A stretch of DNA of 64,000 bases, from contig JBPOIU010000019.1 of assembly GCA_052034255.1 (NCBI GenBank), positions 1-64,000 on the forward strand. Reading direction: 5' to 3'. The position numbers and the translations under genes are program-made. The stretch is from JADJEK01 sp052034255. Lineage in GTDB: Bacteria; Planctomycetota; B15-G4; JADJEK01. The notes under the pieces are model-generated. The model searched no databases and was not told the origin of the DNA. It was given only the letters and a program-made list of their open reading frames with translations. Position 1 is the first letter of the stretch, and every line of letters starts with the position of its first letter. Shown piece after piece: positions 54,642-62,998 of this stretch.

Positions 54642-56907
54642 GGTCGGCCTCCGGCTTGGCGTCCGTGCTCTGCGCCTGCGATGCGTCGGCGGGCAGCGGC
54701 TTCGCGATGTCCGTGCCGAGGCGCAACAGGTAGGCGACGAGAGCGATGATCTTCTTGTGCTCGATGCCGCTGTCCTTGAACGTCGCGTCCTCGGCGACGA
54801 GCTTGTCGAACACGGCCTTCGCCTGCGCGCGCGCGCTGACTTCGGCCTTGCCGATCACGTCGGCGTAGGGCACGCCGATCTTCGACATCGCGACGACCTT
54901 GCCCTCGATCGCGGCGAAGTCGAGCTCGTCTCGCAGCAGCCACGGATACGCCGGCATGATCGTGCCCGGGCTCGTGTCCGAGGGTCGATTCAAGTGACGC
55001 ACGTGCCACGACACGGACGAGTTCGTTTGGCCGATGCGCGCGAGGTCGGGACCGATGCGGCGCGAACCCCACAGGAACGGGTGGTCGTAGACCGACTCAC
55101 CGGCCTTGCTGTATTCGCCGTAGCGTTCGGTTTCGTGGCGCATCGGCCGCACCATCTGCGAGTGGCACGACACGCAACCTTCTGCGATGTAGACATCGCG
55201 GCCCGCGAGTTCGAGCGGCGTCCACGGCGTCACCGTGGCGATCGTCGGCACGTTCGACTTCACGATGAACGTCGGGATGATCTCGAACAACGAGGCGGTG
55301 ACGACCGAGATCACGACCCAGATCGTGAACTTCAGCGGCAAGCCTTCGAACGAGCGGTGCCACTTGGCCTGGAACAGCACGTCGAGCGACTTCGCGACGT
55401 CCGCGACCGCGGTCAGATCCGATGCGGGCGTCGGCGCCGGTCGCCACGCGCGATCGAGGGCCGGAGCCTGATGCTCCTGCTCCGTGTACGTCGCCGGGCG
55501 ACGCGCCCACGTCATCAGCAGGTTCACGAGGCACATCACCGCGCCGACCACGTACAGCGAACCGCCGAACGCGCGCAGCCAGTACATCGGCATCAGCTTG
55601 CGCACGGTCTCGATGAAGTCGGGGTACATCAACGAGCCCGACGCGTCGAATGCGCGCCACATCAGACCCTGCGTCAAACCCGCGACGTAGATCGGGATCA
55701 GATAGAAGACGATGCCGATCGTGCCGAGCCAGAAGTGGGCGTTGACCCAACCTGGCTTGGCGACGGTCTGCGTCTGGAACAGCCGCGGCGCGAGCCAGTA
55801 CAGCATGCCGAACGACATGAACCCGACCCAGCCGAGCGCGCCGCCGTGCACGTGCGCGATGGTCCAGTCGGTGTAGTGCGACAGCGAGTTCACGCTCTTC
55901 ACCGACATCATCGGACCCTCGAAGGTCGACATGCCGTAGAAGGTGATCGCGACCACGTAGAACTTCAGGATCGGGTCCTGCGCGACCTTGTGCCACGCGC
56001 CGCGCAGCGTCAGCAGGCCGTTCAGCATGCCGCCCCACGACGGCATCCACAGCATCACCGAGAACAGCATGCCGAGCGTGCTGAGCCACGCCGGGCACGA
56101 CGTGTAGTGCAGGTGGTGCGGGCCGGCGAAGATGTAGATGAAGACCAGCGACCAGAAGTGCAGGATCGACAGCTTGTAGGAGAACACCGGGCGCTCGGCG
56201 GCCTTCGGCAGGAAGTAGTACATGAGGCCGAGGAACGGTGTGGTCAGGAAGAACGCCACGGCGTTGTGGCCGTACCACCACTGCATGAAGGCGTCCTGGA
56301 CGCCGCTGTAGATCGAGTAGCTCTTCGTCCAGGTCACGGGGATCGCGAGGCTGTTGAAGATGTGCAGCACGGCGATCGCGATCAGCGTCGCGATGTAGAA
56401 CCACACGGCGACGTAGAGGTGCTGCTCGCGCCGCTTCGCGACCGTGCCGAAGTAGTTGATCGCGAACGCCACCCAAACCAGCGCGATCGCGATGTCGATC
56501 GGCCACTCGAGTTCGGCGTATTCCTTCGAGGACGTGATGCCGGCCGGCAGTGTGATCGCGGCGGCCACGATGATCAGTTGCCAGCCCCAGAAGTGCACGC
56601 GCCCGAGCATGTCGCTGAACATGCGCGCCTTCAGCAGACGCTGCGACGAGTAGTACATGGCCGCGAAGATCGCGTTGCCCGCGAACGCGAAGATCACCGC
56701 GTTCGTGTGCAGCGGACGAAGGCGGCCGAAGCTCAACCAAGGAGTGTCGAAGTTGAGCGCGGGTACTGCGAGCTGCAGGGCGATGAAGACGCCGGCGAGC
56801 ATGCCGACGACTCCCCAGACCGCGGTCGCGAAGACGAACTTTCGAACGATGTCGTCGTCGTAGCGGAACGACTCCATCCGGCTGGCGGACGCTGTGGACA
56901 CCGGCAT
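54628..56907 (-). CDS. ccoNO: Fused cbb3 oxidase subunits CcoN-CcoO
   Basis: 759 residues. The first ~490 residues are CcoN, the haem-copper catalytic subunit, with twelve helices and the His ligands in FGRLRPLHTNAV, MQWWYGHNAVAFF (active-site His/copper), AGPHHLHYTSCPAW and HYTDWTIAHVHGGALGWVG. A linker of about 60 residues leads to CcoO: one membrane anchor (FTIWVVISVVTASLFEIIPTF) and the single haem site Cys578-Val-Ser-Cys-His. Fusion of N and O occurs in several lineages. The start ATG at 56907 is weakly supported (GGAG is too close); an ATG at 56877 (MESFRYDDD) is the alternative. It is the first gene of the cbb3 operon. Confidence 0.95.
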   Translation of the reverse strand: MPVSTASASRMESFRYDDDIVRKFVFATAVWGVVGMLAGVFIALQLAVPALNFDTPWLSFGRLRPLHTNAVIFAFAGNAIFAAMYYSSQRLLKARMFSDMLGRVHFWGWQLIIVAAAITLPAGITSSKEYAELEWPIDIAIALVWVAFAINYFGTVAKRREQHLYVAVWFYIATLIAIAVLHIFNSLAIPVTWTKSYSIYSGVQDAFMQWWYGHNAVAFFLTTPFLGLMYYFLPKAAERPVFSYKLSILHFWSLVFIYIFAGPHHLHYTSCPAWLSTLGMLFSVMLWMPSWGGMLNGLLTLRGAWHKVAQDPILKFYVVAITFYGMSTFEGPMMSVKSVNSLSHYTDWTIAHVHGGALGWVGFMSFGMLYWLAPRLFQTQTVAKPGWVNAHFWLGTIGIVFYLIPIYVAGLTQGLMWRAFDASGSLMYPDFIETVRKLMPMYWLRAFGGSLYVVGAVMCLVNLLMTWARRPATYTEQEHQAPALDRAWRPAPTPASDLTAVADVAKSLDVLFQAKWHRSFEGLPLKFTIWVVISVVTASLFEIIPTFIVKSNVPTIATVTPWTPLELAGRDVYIAEGCVSCHSQMVRPMRHETERYGEYSKAGESVYDHPFLWGSRRIGPDLARIGQTNSSVSWHVRHLNRPSDTSPGTIMPAYPWLLRDELDFAAIEGKVVAMSKIGVPYADVIGKAEVSARAQAKAVFDKLVAEDATFKDSGIEHKKIIALVAYLLRLGTDIAKPLPADASQAQSTDAKPEADHGSR

Positions 56908-57499
56908 GCTCCGATCCCGAAACGGTGGAGGAACGAGAAGAGAACCGGGTCGAGCAACCTCCATGCCCGGTGCGGAGGATGCCGCAGACGGCCTCCATTG
57001 GGCCGTTCGCGGCTCGAAATCGCGGCGCGATGTCGCAGGTTCCCGCAGCCAGCGCGTGTTCGTTCCCAAAGGCAACGGGAAATCCGCCCCGACTTCAGAT
57101 CGGTGCGCGAGAGCGAGGTCGACGGAAGTTTTTGAATCAGCGCGTCGCGCGAGCCGTGCGCGTGCCGGGATCGAAACACGAAGCGCGGGTCGCGGGAGAC
57201 GAGTCCAGGACGTGTGCGCCGAACATCGCGAGTCTCCGCGCCGCAGCGTCGTCAGGTCCAAGCGCGCCGAGAAGTTTGCATCCCGCGCTCAGGAGCTCTT
57301 CCAGCCCCCCGCCCACCTGCTCTCCCTGCACCCTGCTCTCCCTGCACCCTGCACCCCTCGTCCCCTGCCTCCCTGTTTCGTTCATCCAACCAGGTCTGCC
57401 GGGAGGCAGGGGACGAGGGATGCAGCGCGCAGTGGAAACAGGGATTCACGACGTCAGGCCTCGCGCGGTCTCGGCCGCTCGAGCCTGACTCGAGGTTCC
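56908..57499. other. Gene-free region upstream of the cbb3 operon, containing a palindromic element
   Basis: 592 bases between the ccoNO start and the end of kdpE. It contains copy B of the dispersed palindrome (57319-57445). The rest should hold the cbb3 promoter; I see no clear FNR/ANR box (TTGAT-N4-ATCAA) and no credible gene. Confidence 0.55.
57319..57445. repeat. Dispersed long palindromic element, copy B
   Basis: The left arm ends CACCCCTCGTCCCCTGCCTCCC at 57373; the 27-base loop contains TTTCGTTCATCCAACCAGGT; the right arm starts GGGAGGCAGGGGACGAGGGA at 57401 and continues with CAGTGGAAACAGGGA to 57444. The right arm is the complement of the left arm of copy A (5729-5884), and the loops have the same length and share TTCGTT and TCCAA. 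Upstream TCTCCCTGCACCCTGC tandem units match the outer part of copy A. Confidence 0.7.
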
Positions 57500-58201
57500 T
57501 TACCGCTCCGCATCCCCCATCAATCGGTACCCCACCCCCGGCTCCGTGCGCAGCACCTTCGGCCGTGCCGGGTCGTGCTCCAACTTGTGCCTCAACTGCG
57601 CCATGTAGACGCGTAGGTAATGCGTTTCCCCGGCCGCCGCCGGGCCCCACACTTCCTTCAGCAGCTGCCGATGCGTCGCGACCTTGCCGGGAATGCGCGC
57701 GAGTGCGGCGAGCAGCTTGAACTCGGTCGGCGTCAACTGCACGTCCGCTTCCGCTCGCGTCACCCTGTGATGTTCGAGATCGATCACGACGTCGCCGCAC
57801 CGCACGATCGGCGCGACCGCGGCCGGCGCAGCCGCGTGCCGCAGCGCGACCCGAATGCGCGCGAGCAACTCGCCGGTCGCGAACGGCTTGGTGACGTAAT
57901 CATCGGCGCCGGCATCGAGCAGCACGACCTTCTCGTCTTCACGCCCGCGCGCGGACAGCACGACGATTGGCGCGCGGCTCCACTCCCGTAACCCGCGGAC
58001 GACGTCGATGCCATCTCCGTCGGGCAACCCCAAGTCCAACAGCACGACGTCCGGATTCCACGACCGCGCGAGCGCGAGTGCATCGCGGACGCCGCCGGCC
58101 TCGACGATCCGTAGTCCCTCCGCGACCAGCGTCGTGCGTAACAGCTGCCGAAGCGGCGCGTCGTCCTCCACGATCAACGCCAGCGCGCCGGGCGGGCTCA
58201 C
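57500..58201 (-). CDS. kdpE: Response regulator KdpE
   Basis: 233 residues. The receiver domain has acidic EDD at 12-14, the phosphoacceptor Asp56 in VVLLDLGLPDGDG and Lys in YVTKPFA. The C-terminal OmpR-type winged helix shows LTPTEFKLLAALARIPGKVATHRQLLKEVWG and THYLRVYMAQLRHKLE, typical of KdpE. The partner of KdpD; it activates kdpFABC under potassium limitation or osmotic stress. The GTG start at 58201 makes a GTGA overlap with kdpD; upstream in-frame extension lies inside kdpD. Confidence 0.93.
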   Translation of the reverse strand: MSPPGALALIVEDDAPLRQLLRTTLVAEGLRIVEAGGVRDALALARSWNPDVVLLDLGLPDGDGIDVVRGLREWSRAPIVVLSARGREDEKVVLLDAGADDYVTKPFATGELLARIRVALRHAAAPAAVAPIVRCGDVVIDLEHHRVTRAEADVQLTPTEFKLLAALARIPGKVATHRQLLKEVWGPAAAGETHYLRVYMAQLRHKLEHDPARPKVLRTEPGVGYRLMGDAER

Positions 58202-60912
58202 GGAGCACGCTCCGCCGCACCTTCGGCGATCACCTGCGGCGGCGTCGCCGGCAGCGGCAACGTGAAGGCGAGAATGGCCCCGCCGCCGTCGCGCGCACGC
58301 GCTTCGATGGCGCCGCCATGCGCGTGCACGATGCCCCGGCAGATCGTGAGCCCGAGCCCGCTCCCGCTTCGCGACGCGTCGCCACGCACGAACTTGTCGA
58401 ACACGCGCGGCGCCACGTCCGCGGCGATCCCCGGCCCGCGATCCCGCACCTCGACGACGAGCTCCGCGTCCCTCCGCCATGCCGAGACCTCGATCGGATC
58501 GCGCGACGCGCCGTGCCGCGAAGCGTTTTCCAACAGGTTCGTCAGCACTTGCTCGATCAGCAACACGTCCATCGACACGAGCGGCAGGGCCTCCGCGACA
58601 TCGACCTCCACCAGGACTCCCGGAGCGAAGCGCTCGAACCGCGTCAGCGCGCAGCCGATCACTTCCTCGATCGACGACCACTCGCGATGCAGCTCGAGCG
58701 TCCCCGACTCGAGCCGCGTCATGTGCAGCAGGTTGCCGACCAACCGATTCAGTCGCTCCGCCTCCTCGTGGATCAACCGCAAGAGCTCCGCGCGCGCATC
58801 CTCGCGCAACGCGTTGCCGTCGATCAGCGACGTCGCGGCGCCCGTGATCGCGGCGAGCGGAGTCCGCAGGTCGTGGGACACCGAACTCAGCAACGCATTG
58901 CGCACTTCTTCACGATCGGCACGGCGCAGCGCATTCGCGGCATCCTCTGCGAGCACGGCCCGCCCGAACGCCGTCGCGATCGGATGGATGAAGGCGTCGA
59001 GCTCCTTCTCGAGCGCGAGGTCGCGCATCCGCGAGGGATCGGCCGGCAACAGCGCCACCACGCCGAGCGCGCGCCCCGCCGTCGCCAACGGATGGAACGA
59101 CGCCCGCGCGCCGGGCAGCGTGTCCGCCCCGATTCCCGCGCGCTGCTCCAGATCGAGTACCCAGGCCGCGACGCTCGCATCGCGCTCGTCGAGGTCGAAC
59201 GCATGAGGGTGCCGCAGCGCGACGAGCTTGCGCTCCGCGTCGGCGAGCAACAGGCACACGCGGACGTCGAACGCCGACGCGAGATGACGCGCGGCGACGT
59301 CCGCGATCGCGTCGCGATCCGGAGCTTCGGCGAGCGCGCGCGTCAAGGAATACAGGGCAGCCGTGCGCCGCTCGCGAACGCGCGCGTCCTCGGCCTGCGC
59401 CCGGACCGAGTCGGCGAGCCCACTGACGACGAGCGCTGCGCCGAACATCACGCAAAACGTCACCACGTACTTCGCGTCGTCGACCGCGAACGTGAAGTAC
59501 GGCGGCACGAAACAGAAGTCGAACGCCGCGACCGACGCGACGGACGCGAGCAATGCGGGATTGCGGCCGTAGCGCATCGCCACGCCGACGATCGCCACCA
59601 GGAACAGCATCGCGAGATCGGACGGCTCGAGCACGGAGCGCAATCCGAAATCGACCGCCGTGACTACGCCCACGGCTCCGAGCGCGGCGATCCACGACCC
59701 CGCCGGCGTCGCCGCGCGCCGGGAATGCGGCCGGGCGCGCGAGCGGCGCTGCTGCTCCTCGGAATCGCCGGCGATCGCGAGGACGTCGATGGCTCCGCTG
59801 CCGCGCACGATCCGATCGAGCAACGATCCGAACACGACGTCGCGCCACCGCGCATGCGCCGGCTTGCCCATCACCAAACGCGTGACGTTCTCCGCGCGCG
59901 CGTGGTCGAGCACGACGGCGGCGACGTCGTCGCCGGTGAGCCGCACGACTTCCGCTCCGAGCCGTTCGGCGAGCCGCAGCGGTTCGGCGACGCGCGCGCG
60001 GTCGCGCTCGGAGAGCGGCGCGCCCAACACTTCGACATGCACGACCGTGAAGCGCGCCTTGAGTCCTGCGGCGAGGCGAGCTCCGCCGCGCACGAGGTCC
60101 TTCGCGAACGCTCCGCCTCCGATCGCGACGAGCACGTGCTCCGCCGCTGGCCACGCGCGTTCGATGCCTTGGTCGCGGCGCCATTCGAGGACGTCGGCAT
60201 CGACGTGCTCGGCCGTCCGCCGCAACGCGAGTTCGCGCAACGCCAACAGGTTGCCGCGCTTGAAGAAGTTCGTCTCCGCGCGCGCCGCCTGCTCGCGCGG
60301 ATACACGCGTCCCTCGCGCAGGCGCGTCAGCAGCGCGTCGGGTGGCAGATCCACGAGCTCGACCTCATCGGCACGTTGCAGCACGTGGTCGGGAACGGTC
60401 TCGCGCACGCGCACGCCCGTGATCTGCGTGACGACGTCGTTCAAGCTCTCCACGTGCTGGACGTTCAGCGTGGTCCAGACGTCGATGCCGGCCTCGAGCA
60501 GCTCGAGCACGTCCTGCCAGCGCTTGAGATGGCGCGCATCCGGTGCGTTGGTGTGCGCGAGTTCGTCGACCAACACGACGTCCGGAGCGCGCGCGAGCGC
60601 TCGATCGAGATCGAACTCGTCGAGCACGTGGTCGCGATGCGCGACGCGGCGGCGTGCGAGCAACTCGATGCCTTCGAGTTGGGCGCCGGTCTCCGCGCGT
60701 CCGTGCGTCTCGATCACGCCGGCGACGACGTCGCGTCCCTCGGCGCGCGCGCGCCGGGCCGCCGCCAGCATCGCGTAGGTCTTGCCGACCCCCGGAGCAG
60801 CACCGAGGAAGATCTTCAGCCGCCCGCGATGGGAACGCTCCACCTCGGCGCGCGCGTCTTCGAGGACCGCATCGCGCGGCTCTTCGCCCGGGGCCGAAGT
60901 CGGTTCGGTCAT
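58198..60912 (-). CDS. kdpD: Sensor histidine kinase KdpD
   Basis: 904 residues, typical length. The N-terminal KdpD domain has Walker A GAAPGVGKT (37-45), then a UspA-like domain (about 225-380). The DUF4118 membrane region follows (WIAALGAVGVVTAVDFGLRSV to about 510), then a GAF-like region, HisKA with SVSHDLRTPLAAITGA and an ATPase domain ending DRGPGIAADVAPRVFDKF. It senses potassium/osmotic state and phosphorylates KdpE. The ATG at 60912 overlaps the secretin-like stop by four bases. Confidence 0.95.
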   Translation of the reverse strand: MTEPTSAPGEEPRDAVLEDARAEVERSHRGRLKIFLGAAPGVGKTYAMLAAARRARAEGRDVVAGVIETHGRAETGAQLEGIELLARRRVAHRDHVLDEFDLDRALARAPDVVLVDELAHTNAPDARHLKRWQDVLELLEAGIDVWTTLNVQHVESLNDVVTQITGVRVRETVPDHVLQRADEVELVDLPPDALLTRLREGRVYPREQAARAETNFFKRGNLLALRELALRRTAEHVDADVLEWRRDQGIERAWPAAEHVLVAIGGGAFAKDLVRGGARLAAGLKARFTVVHVEVLGAPLSERDRARVAEPLRLAERLGAEVVRLTGDDVAAVVLDHARAENVTRLVMGKPAHARWRDVVFGSLLDRIVRGSGAIDVLAIAGDSEEQQRRSRARPHSRRAATPAGSWIAALGAVGVVTAVDFGLRSVLEPSDLAMLFLVAIVGVAMRYGRNPALLASVASVAAFDFCFVPPYFTFAVDDAKYVVTFCVMFGAALVVSGLADSVRAQAEDARVRERRTAALYSLTRALAEAPDRDAIADVAARHLASAFDVRVCLLLADAERKLVALRHPHAFDLDERDASVAAWVLDLEQRAGIGADTLPGARASFHPLATAGRALGVVALLPADPSRMRDLALEKELDAFIHPIATAFGRAVLAEDAANALRRADREEVRNALLSSVSHDLRTPLAAITGAATSLIDGNALREDARAELLRLIHEEAERLNRLVGNLLHMTRLESGTLELHREWSSIEEVIGCALTRFERFAPGVLVEVDVAEALPLVSMDVLLIEQVLTNLLENASRHGASRDPIEVSAWRRDAELVVEVRDRGPGIAADVAPRVFDKFVRGDASRSGSGLGLTICRGIVHAHGGAIEARARDGGGAILAFTLPLPATPPQVIAEGAAERAP

Positions 60913-62450
60913 CGCGTGTTTCCGTCACCCACCGGCGCGGGGCCGCTTTCGATGCGATCGTGCAGTGCGGGCGGGACCAGTGTACGCCAGGTGCTCGTGT
61001 CCCTCGCGTCACGCAGTCGCGGCGTCACCAGGACGATCACGCGGCTCGTGCGCTGCGTCGTCACCTCGCGCCGGAACAACCCGCCGAGCAGCGGGATGCT
61101 GCGTAGCAGGAAGACGCCGGTCTCTTCGCGCAGCGTCCGGCAGCGCTCGTACGTCCCGAGCAGGACGGTTCTGTCGGACGCCAAGTTCACGACCGACCGC
61201 GTCTGCGAGGTCGCCACGACCGGCGTCCGCGCGTCCCCGGCGAGATCGACGACGCTGGTGACGATCACGTCGACGTCGGCCGTGATCGACTGCGTCGCGA
61301 TGAACGGGCGGATCATGAGTTCGATCCCTTCGATCACCCGTTCCGCAGCATTCTGCTCCACGACGCGGCGGTCCGTGAGATCGCCCGTGGGCGTTTCGAT
61401 CGGCGACGCCGGCACGGTGCGCACGGCTCGGAACACGGCGGGCGTCGCGGTGGCCGCGGCTTTGGCTCCGTTCGACAGCGCGCCCGGGTTGTCCTCCGCG
61501 TTGATCGAGAGGATCCGCGATTGCGTGACCACCTCCGCCTTGCCCTCTCGCGCGAGGTACGACAAGAAATCCGCCAGGACGGCCGCGTCGAGCCGTACCA
61601 CCGAGTCGATGGTCGTCCCTTGCCCGTCCCCGGCGACGTCGAACAGCGTGAACGAGCCCGAGATCCCGCGCTTCCACGCCTCCCAGTCCACGCCCAGATC
61701 CGAGCCGACTTCGTCGTCGACTTCGTAGATCGCCAGTTCGAACTCGGCTTGCAGCGGCGGCCGATCGAACGACTCGAGCGCGGCGAGGTCGTCGGCGATG
61801 TCGGACGGATTCTCCGACATGTAGATCGTGTTCAGCGCCGGATCGGCGAACGGCGCGACGTAGAACTGGCCGACGTTCCCGAGCTCGGTGCCGATCAGGA
61901 TGGCCTTCAGCTCTCCGGCGGTCCGGTGTTTGCCGACGTAGCGCGTCGCGGCCAGCTGGCCCGCCGCATTCGCGTTCCCGGTGCCATCGTGGAACTGGAA
62001 ACCAGGGATGTCGATTTGCGCGATCGTCGCGTCGATGCCCGGAATCATGAAGTTCGGCGCCGTCACGAACACGAACTGAACGGGCGATCCCGCTCCGTCT
62101 TTCAAGTCCTGGCGCCCCATCACTTCGACGATGCCGCCTTCGTATGCGAGCGCGCGCAGCAAGTACGACTGCACGTCGATCGCATTGGCGTGCCGCAGCG
62201 CGTACGTCCGCAGCACGTAATCGTTCTTCGCCAGACCGGGCGTCGTACCGGCGTTCGAGCCGTTCGGATTCGGATTGCGCGCGCGCAGGTCCTCGGCGCG
62301 TCGCAGCAGGATGTCCTCGCTCGTGCCCGGTGCCGTCGGGACGTGGACGCGCACTTCGGGATCGATGGTCGCGGGCTCCTGGCGTGCCTCCGCCGCGACC
62401 GACATACCGAGAACCAGCCCCGCGATCAGGACCCCACCCACCGTCTTCAT
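60909..62450 (-). CDS. Secretin-like (GspD/T2SS-T3SS family) outer-membrane protein inside the kdp operon
   Basis: 513 residues with a signal peptide (GVLIAGLVLGMSVAAEARQ). The N-terminal part has LRTYALRHANAIDVQSYLLRAL, a secretin N-domain-like pattern, and a second N-domain (about 150-200, VGKHRTAGELKAILIGTELGN). The C-terminal secretin block is clear: PPLQAEFELAIYEVDDEVGSDLGVDW, VVTQSRILSINAEDNPGALSNG and GVFLLRSIPLLGGLFRREVTTQRTSRVIVLVTPRL. Lengths fit a small secretin-like protein. It is linked by four-base overlaps (ATGA) to kdpC upstream and kdpD downstream, so it is a true operon member. No other type II/III secretion gene is present. It could be an outer-membrane channel or porin-like partner for K+ access. 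Confidence 0.8.
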   Translation of the reverse strand: MKTVGGVLIAGLVLGMSVAAEARQEPATIDPEVRVHVPTAPGTSEDILLRRAEDLRARNPNPNGSNAGTTPGLAKNDYVLRTYALRHANAIDVQSYLLRALAYEGGIVEVMGRQDLKDGAGSPVQFVFVTAPNFMIPGIDATIAQIDIPGFQFHDGTGNANAAGQLAATRYVGKHRTAGELKAILIGTELGNVGQFYVAPFADPALNTIYMSENPSDIADDLAALESFDRPPLQAEFELAIYEVDDEVGSDLGVDWEAWKRGISGSFTLFDVAGDGQGTTIDSVVRLDAAVLADFLSYLAREGKAEVVTQSRILSINAEDNPGALSNGAKAAATATPAVFRAVRTVPASPIETPTGDLTDRRVVEQNAAERVIEGIELMIRPFIATQSITADVDVIVTSVVDLAGDARTPVVATSQTRSVVNLASDRTVLLGTYERCRTLREETGVFLLRSIPLLGGLFRREVTTQRTSRVIVLVTPRLRDARDTSTWRTLVPPALHDRIESGPAPVGDGNTR

Positions 62451-62998
62451 TGCATGCTCTCCAACGCGAGATTGAGCTTCAGCACGTTCACACGCGGCTC
62501 ACCGAGCCATCCGAACGTGCGCGGCTCGATGTGTTCGACGACCAGCGCCGCGAGCTTCGACGCGTCGATCCCGCGCGCGCGCGCCACGCGCTCGACCTGC
62601 GCCAACGCTCCGGCCGGGGTCACGTGCGGGTCGAGGCCACTGCCCGACGCCGTCACGAGGTCCACGGGCGCGGGCGTCCGCAGTTCGAGGCGCCCCGCAC
62701 GAGCGAGCACTTGCTCGAGCAACGCCGGATTGCGCGGTCCGAGGTTCGATCCCGACGAGGAGGCCGCGTTCCACGGCGGACTCGTCGCCGACGGTCGCGG
62801 CCAGAACCACTGCGGCTGCGTGAACGATTGCGCGATCCACTCCGACCCCACGACGACGCCGTCGTGCGCGAGCGGACTTCCCGCGGCGCGCGTCGGGAAC
62901 AGCAGGCGCGCGATCGCCGTGACCGTGAGCGGATAAGCGATTCCGAACAGCGCCGTCGACACCAACAGCACGGCGAACGCACGACGGATCGTGTTCAT
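62447..62998 (-). CDS. kdpC: Potassium-transporting ATPase subunit KdpC
   Basis: 183 residues, typical length. One N-terminal membrane helix (AFAVLLVSTALFGIAYPLTVTAIARLLFP), then GSPLAHDGVVVGSEWIAQSF, FWPRPSATSPPWNAASSSGSNLGPRN and SGSGLDPHVTPAGALAQVERVARARG, all canonical KdpC blocks. KdpC is the essential accessory subunit of KdpFABC. Overlaps kdpB and the secretin-like gene by four bases each. Confidence 0.95.
   Translation of the reverse strand: MNTIRRAFAVLLVSTALFGIAYPLTVTAIARLLFPTRAAGSPLAHDGVVVGSEWIAQSFTQPQWFWPRPSATSPPWNAASSSGSNLGPRNPALLEQVLARAGRLELRTPAPVDLVTASGSGLDPHVTPAGALAQVERVARARGIDASKLAALVVEHIEPRTFGWLGEPRVNVLKLNLALESMQ

Noticed and set aside
57967..61728. Long plus-strand frame opposite kdpD and the secretin-like gene
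   Set aside because: Shadow of GC bias; no domain motifs, and the opposite strand has strong KdpD and secretin signatures.
60909..62450. Type II secretion or pilus locus
   Set aside because: Only the secretin-like gene is present; no GspE, GspF, pseudopilin or prepilin peptidase is nearby.
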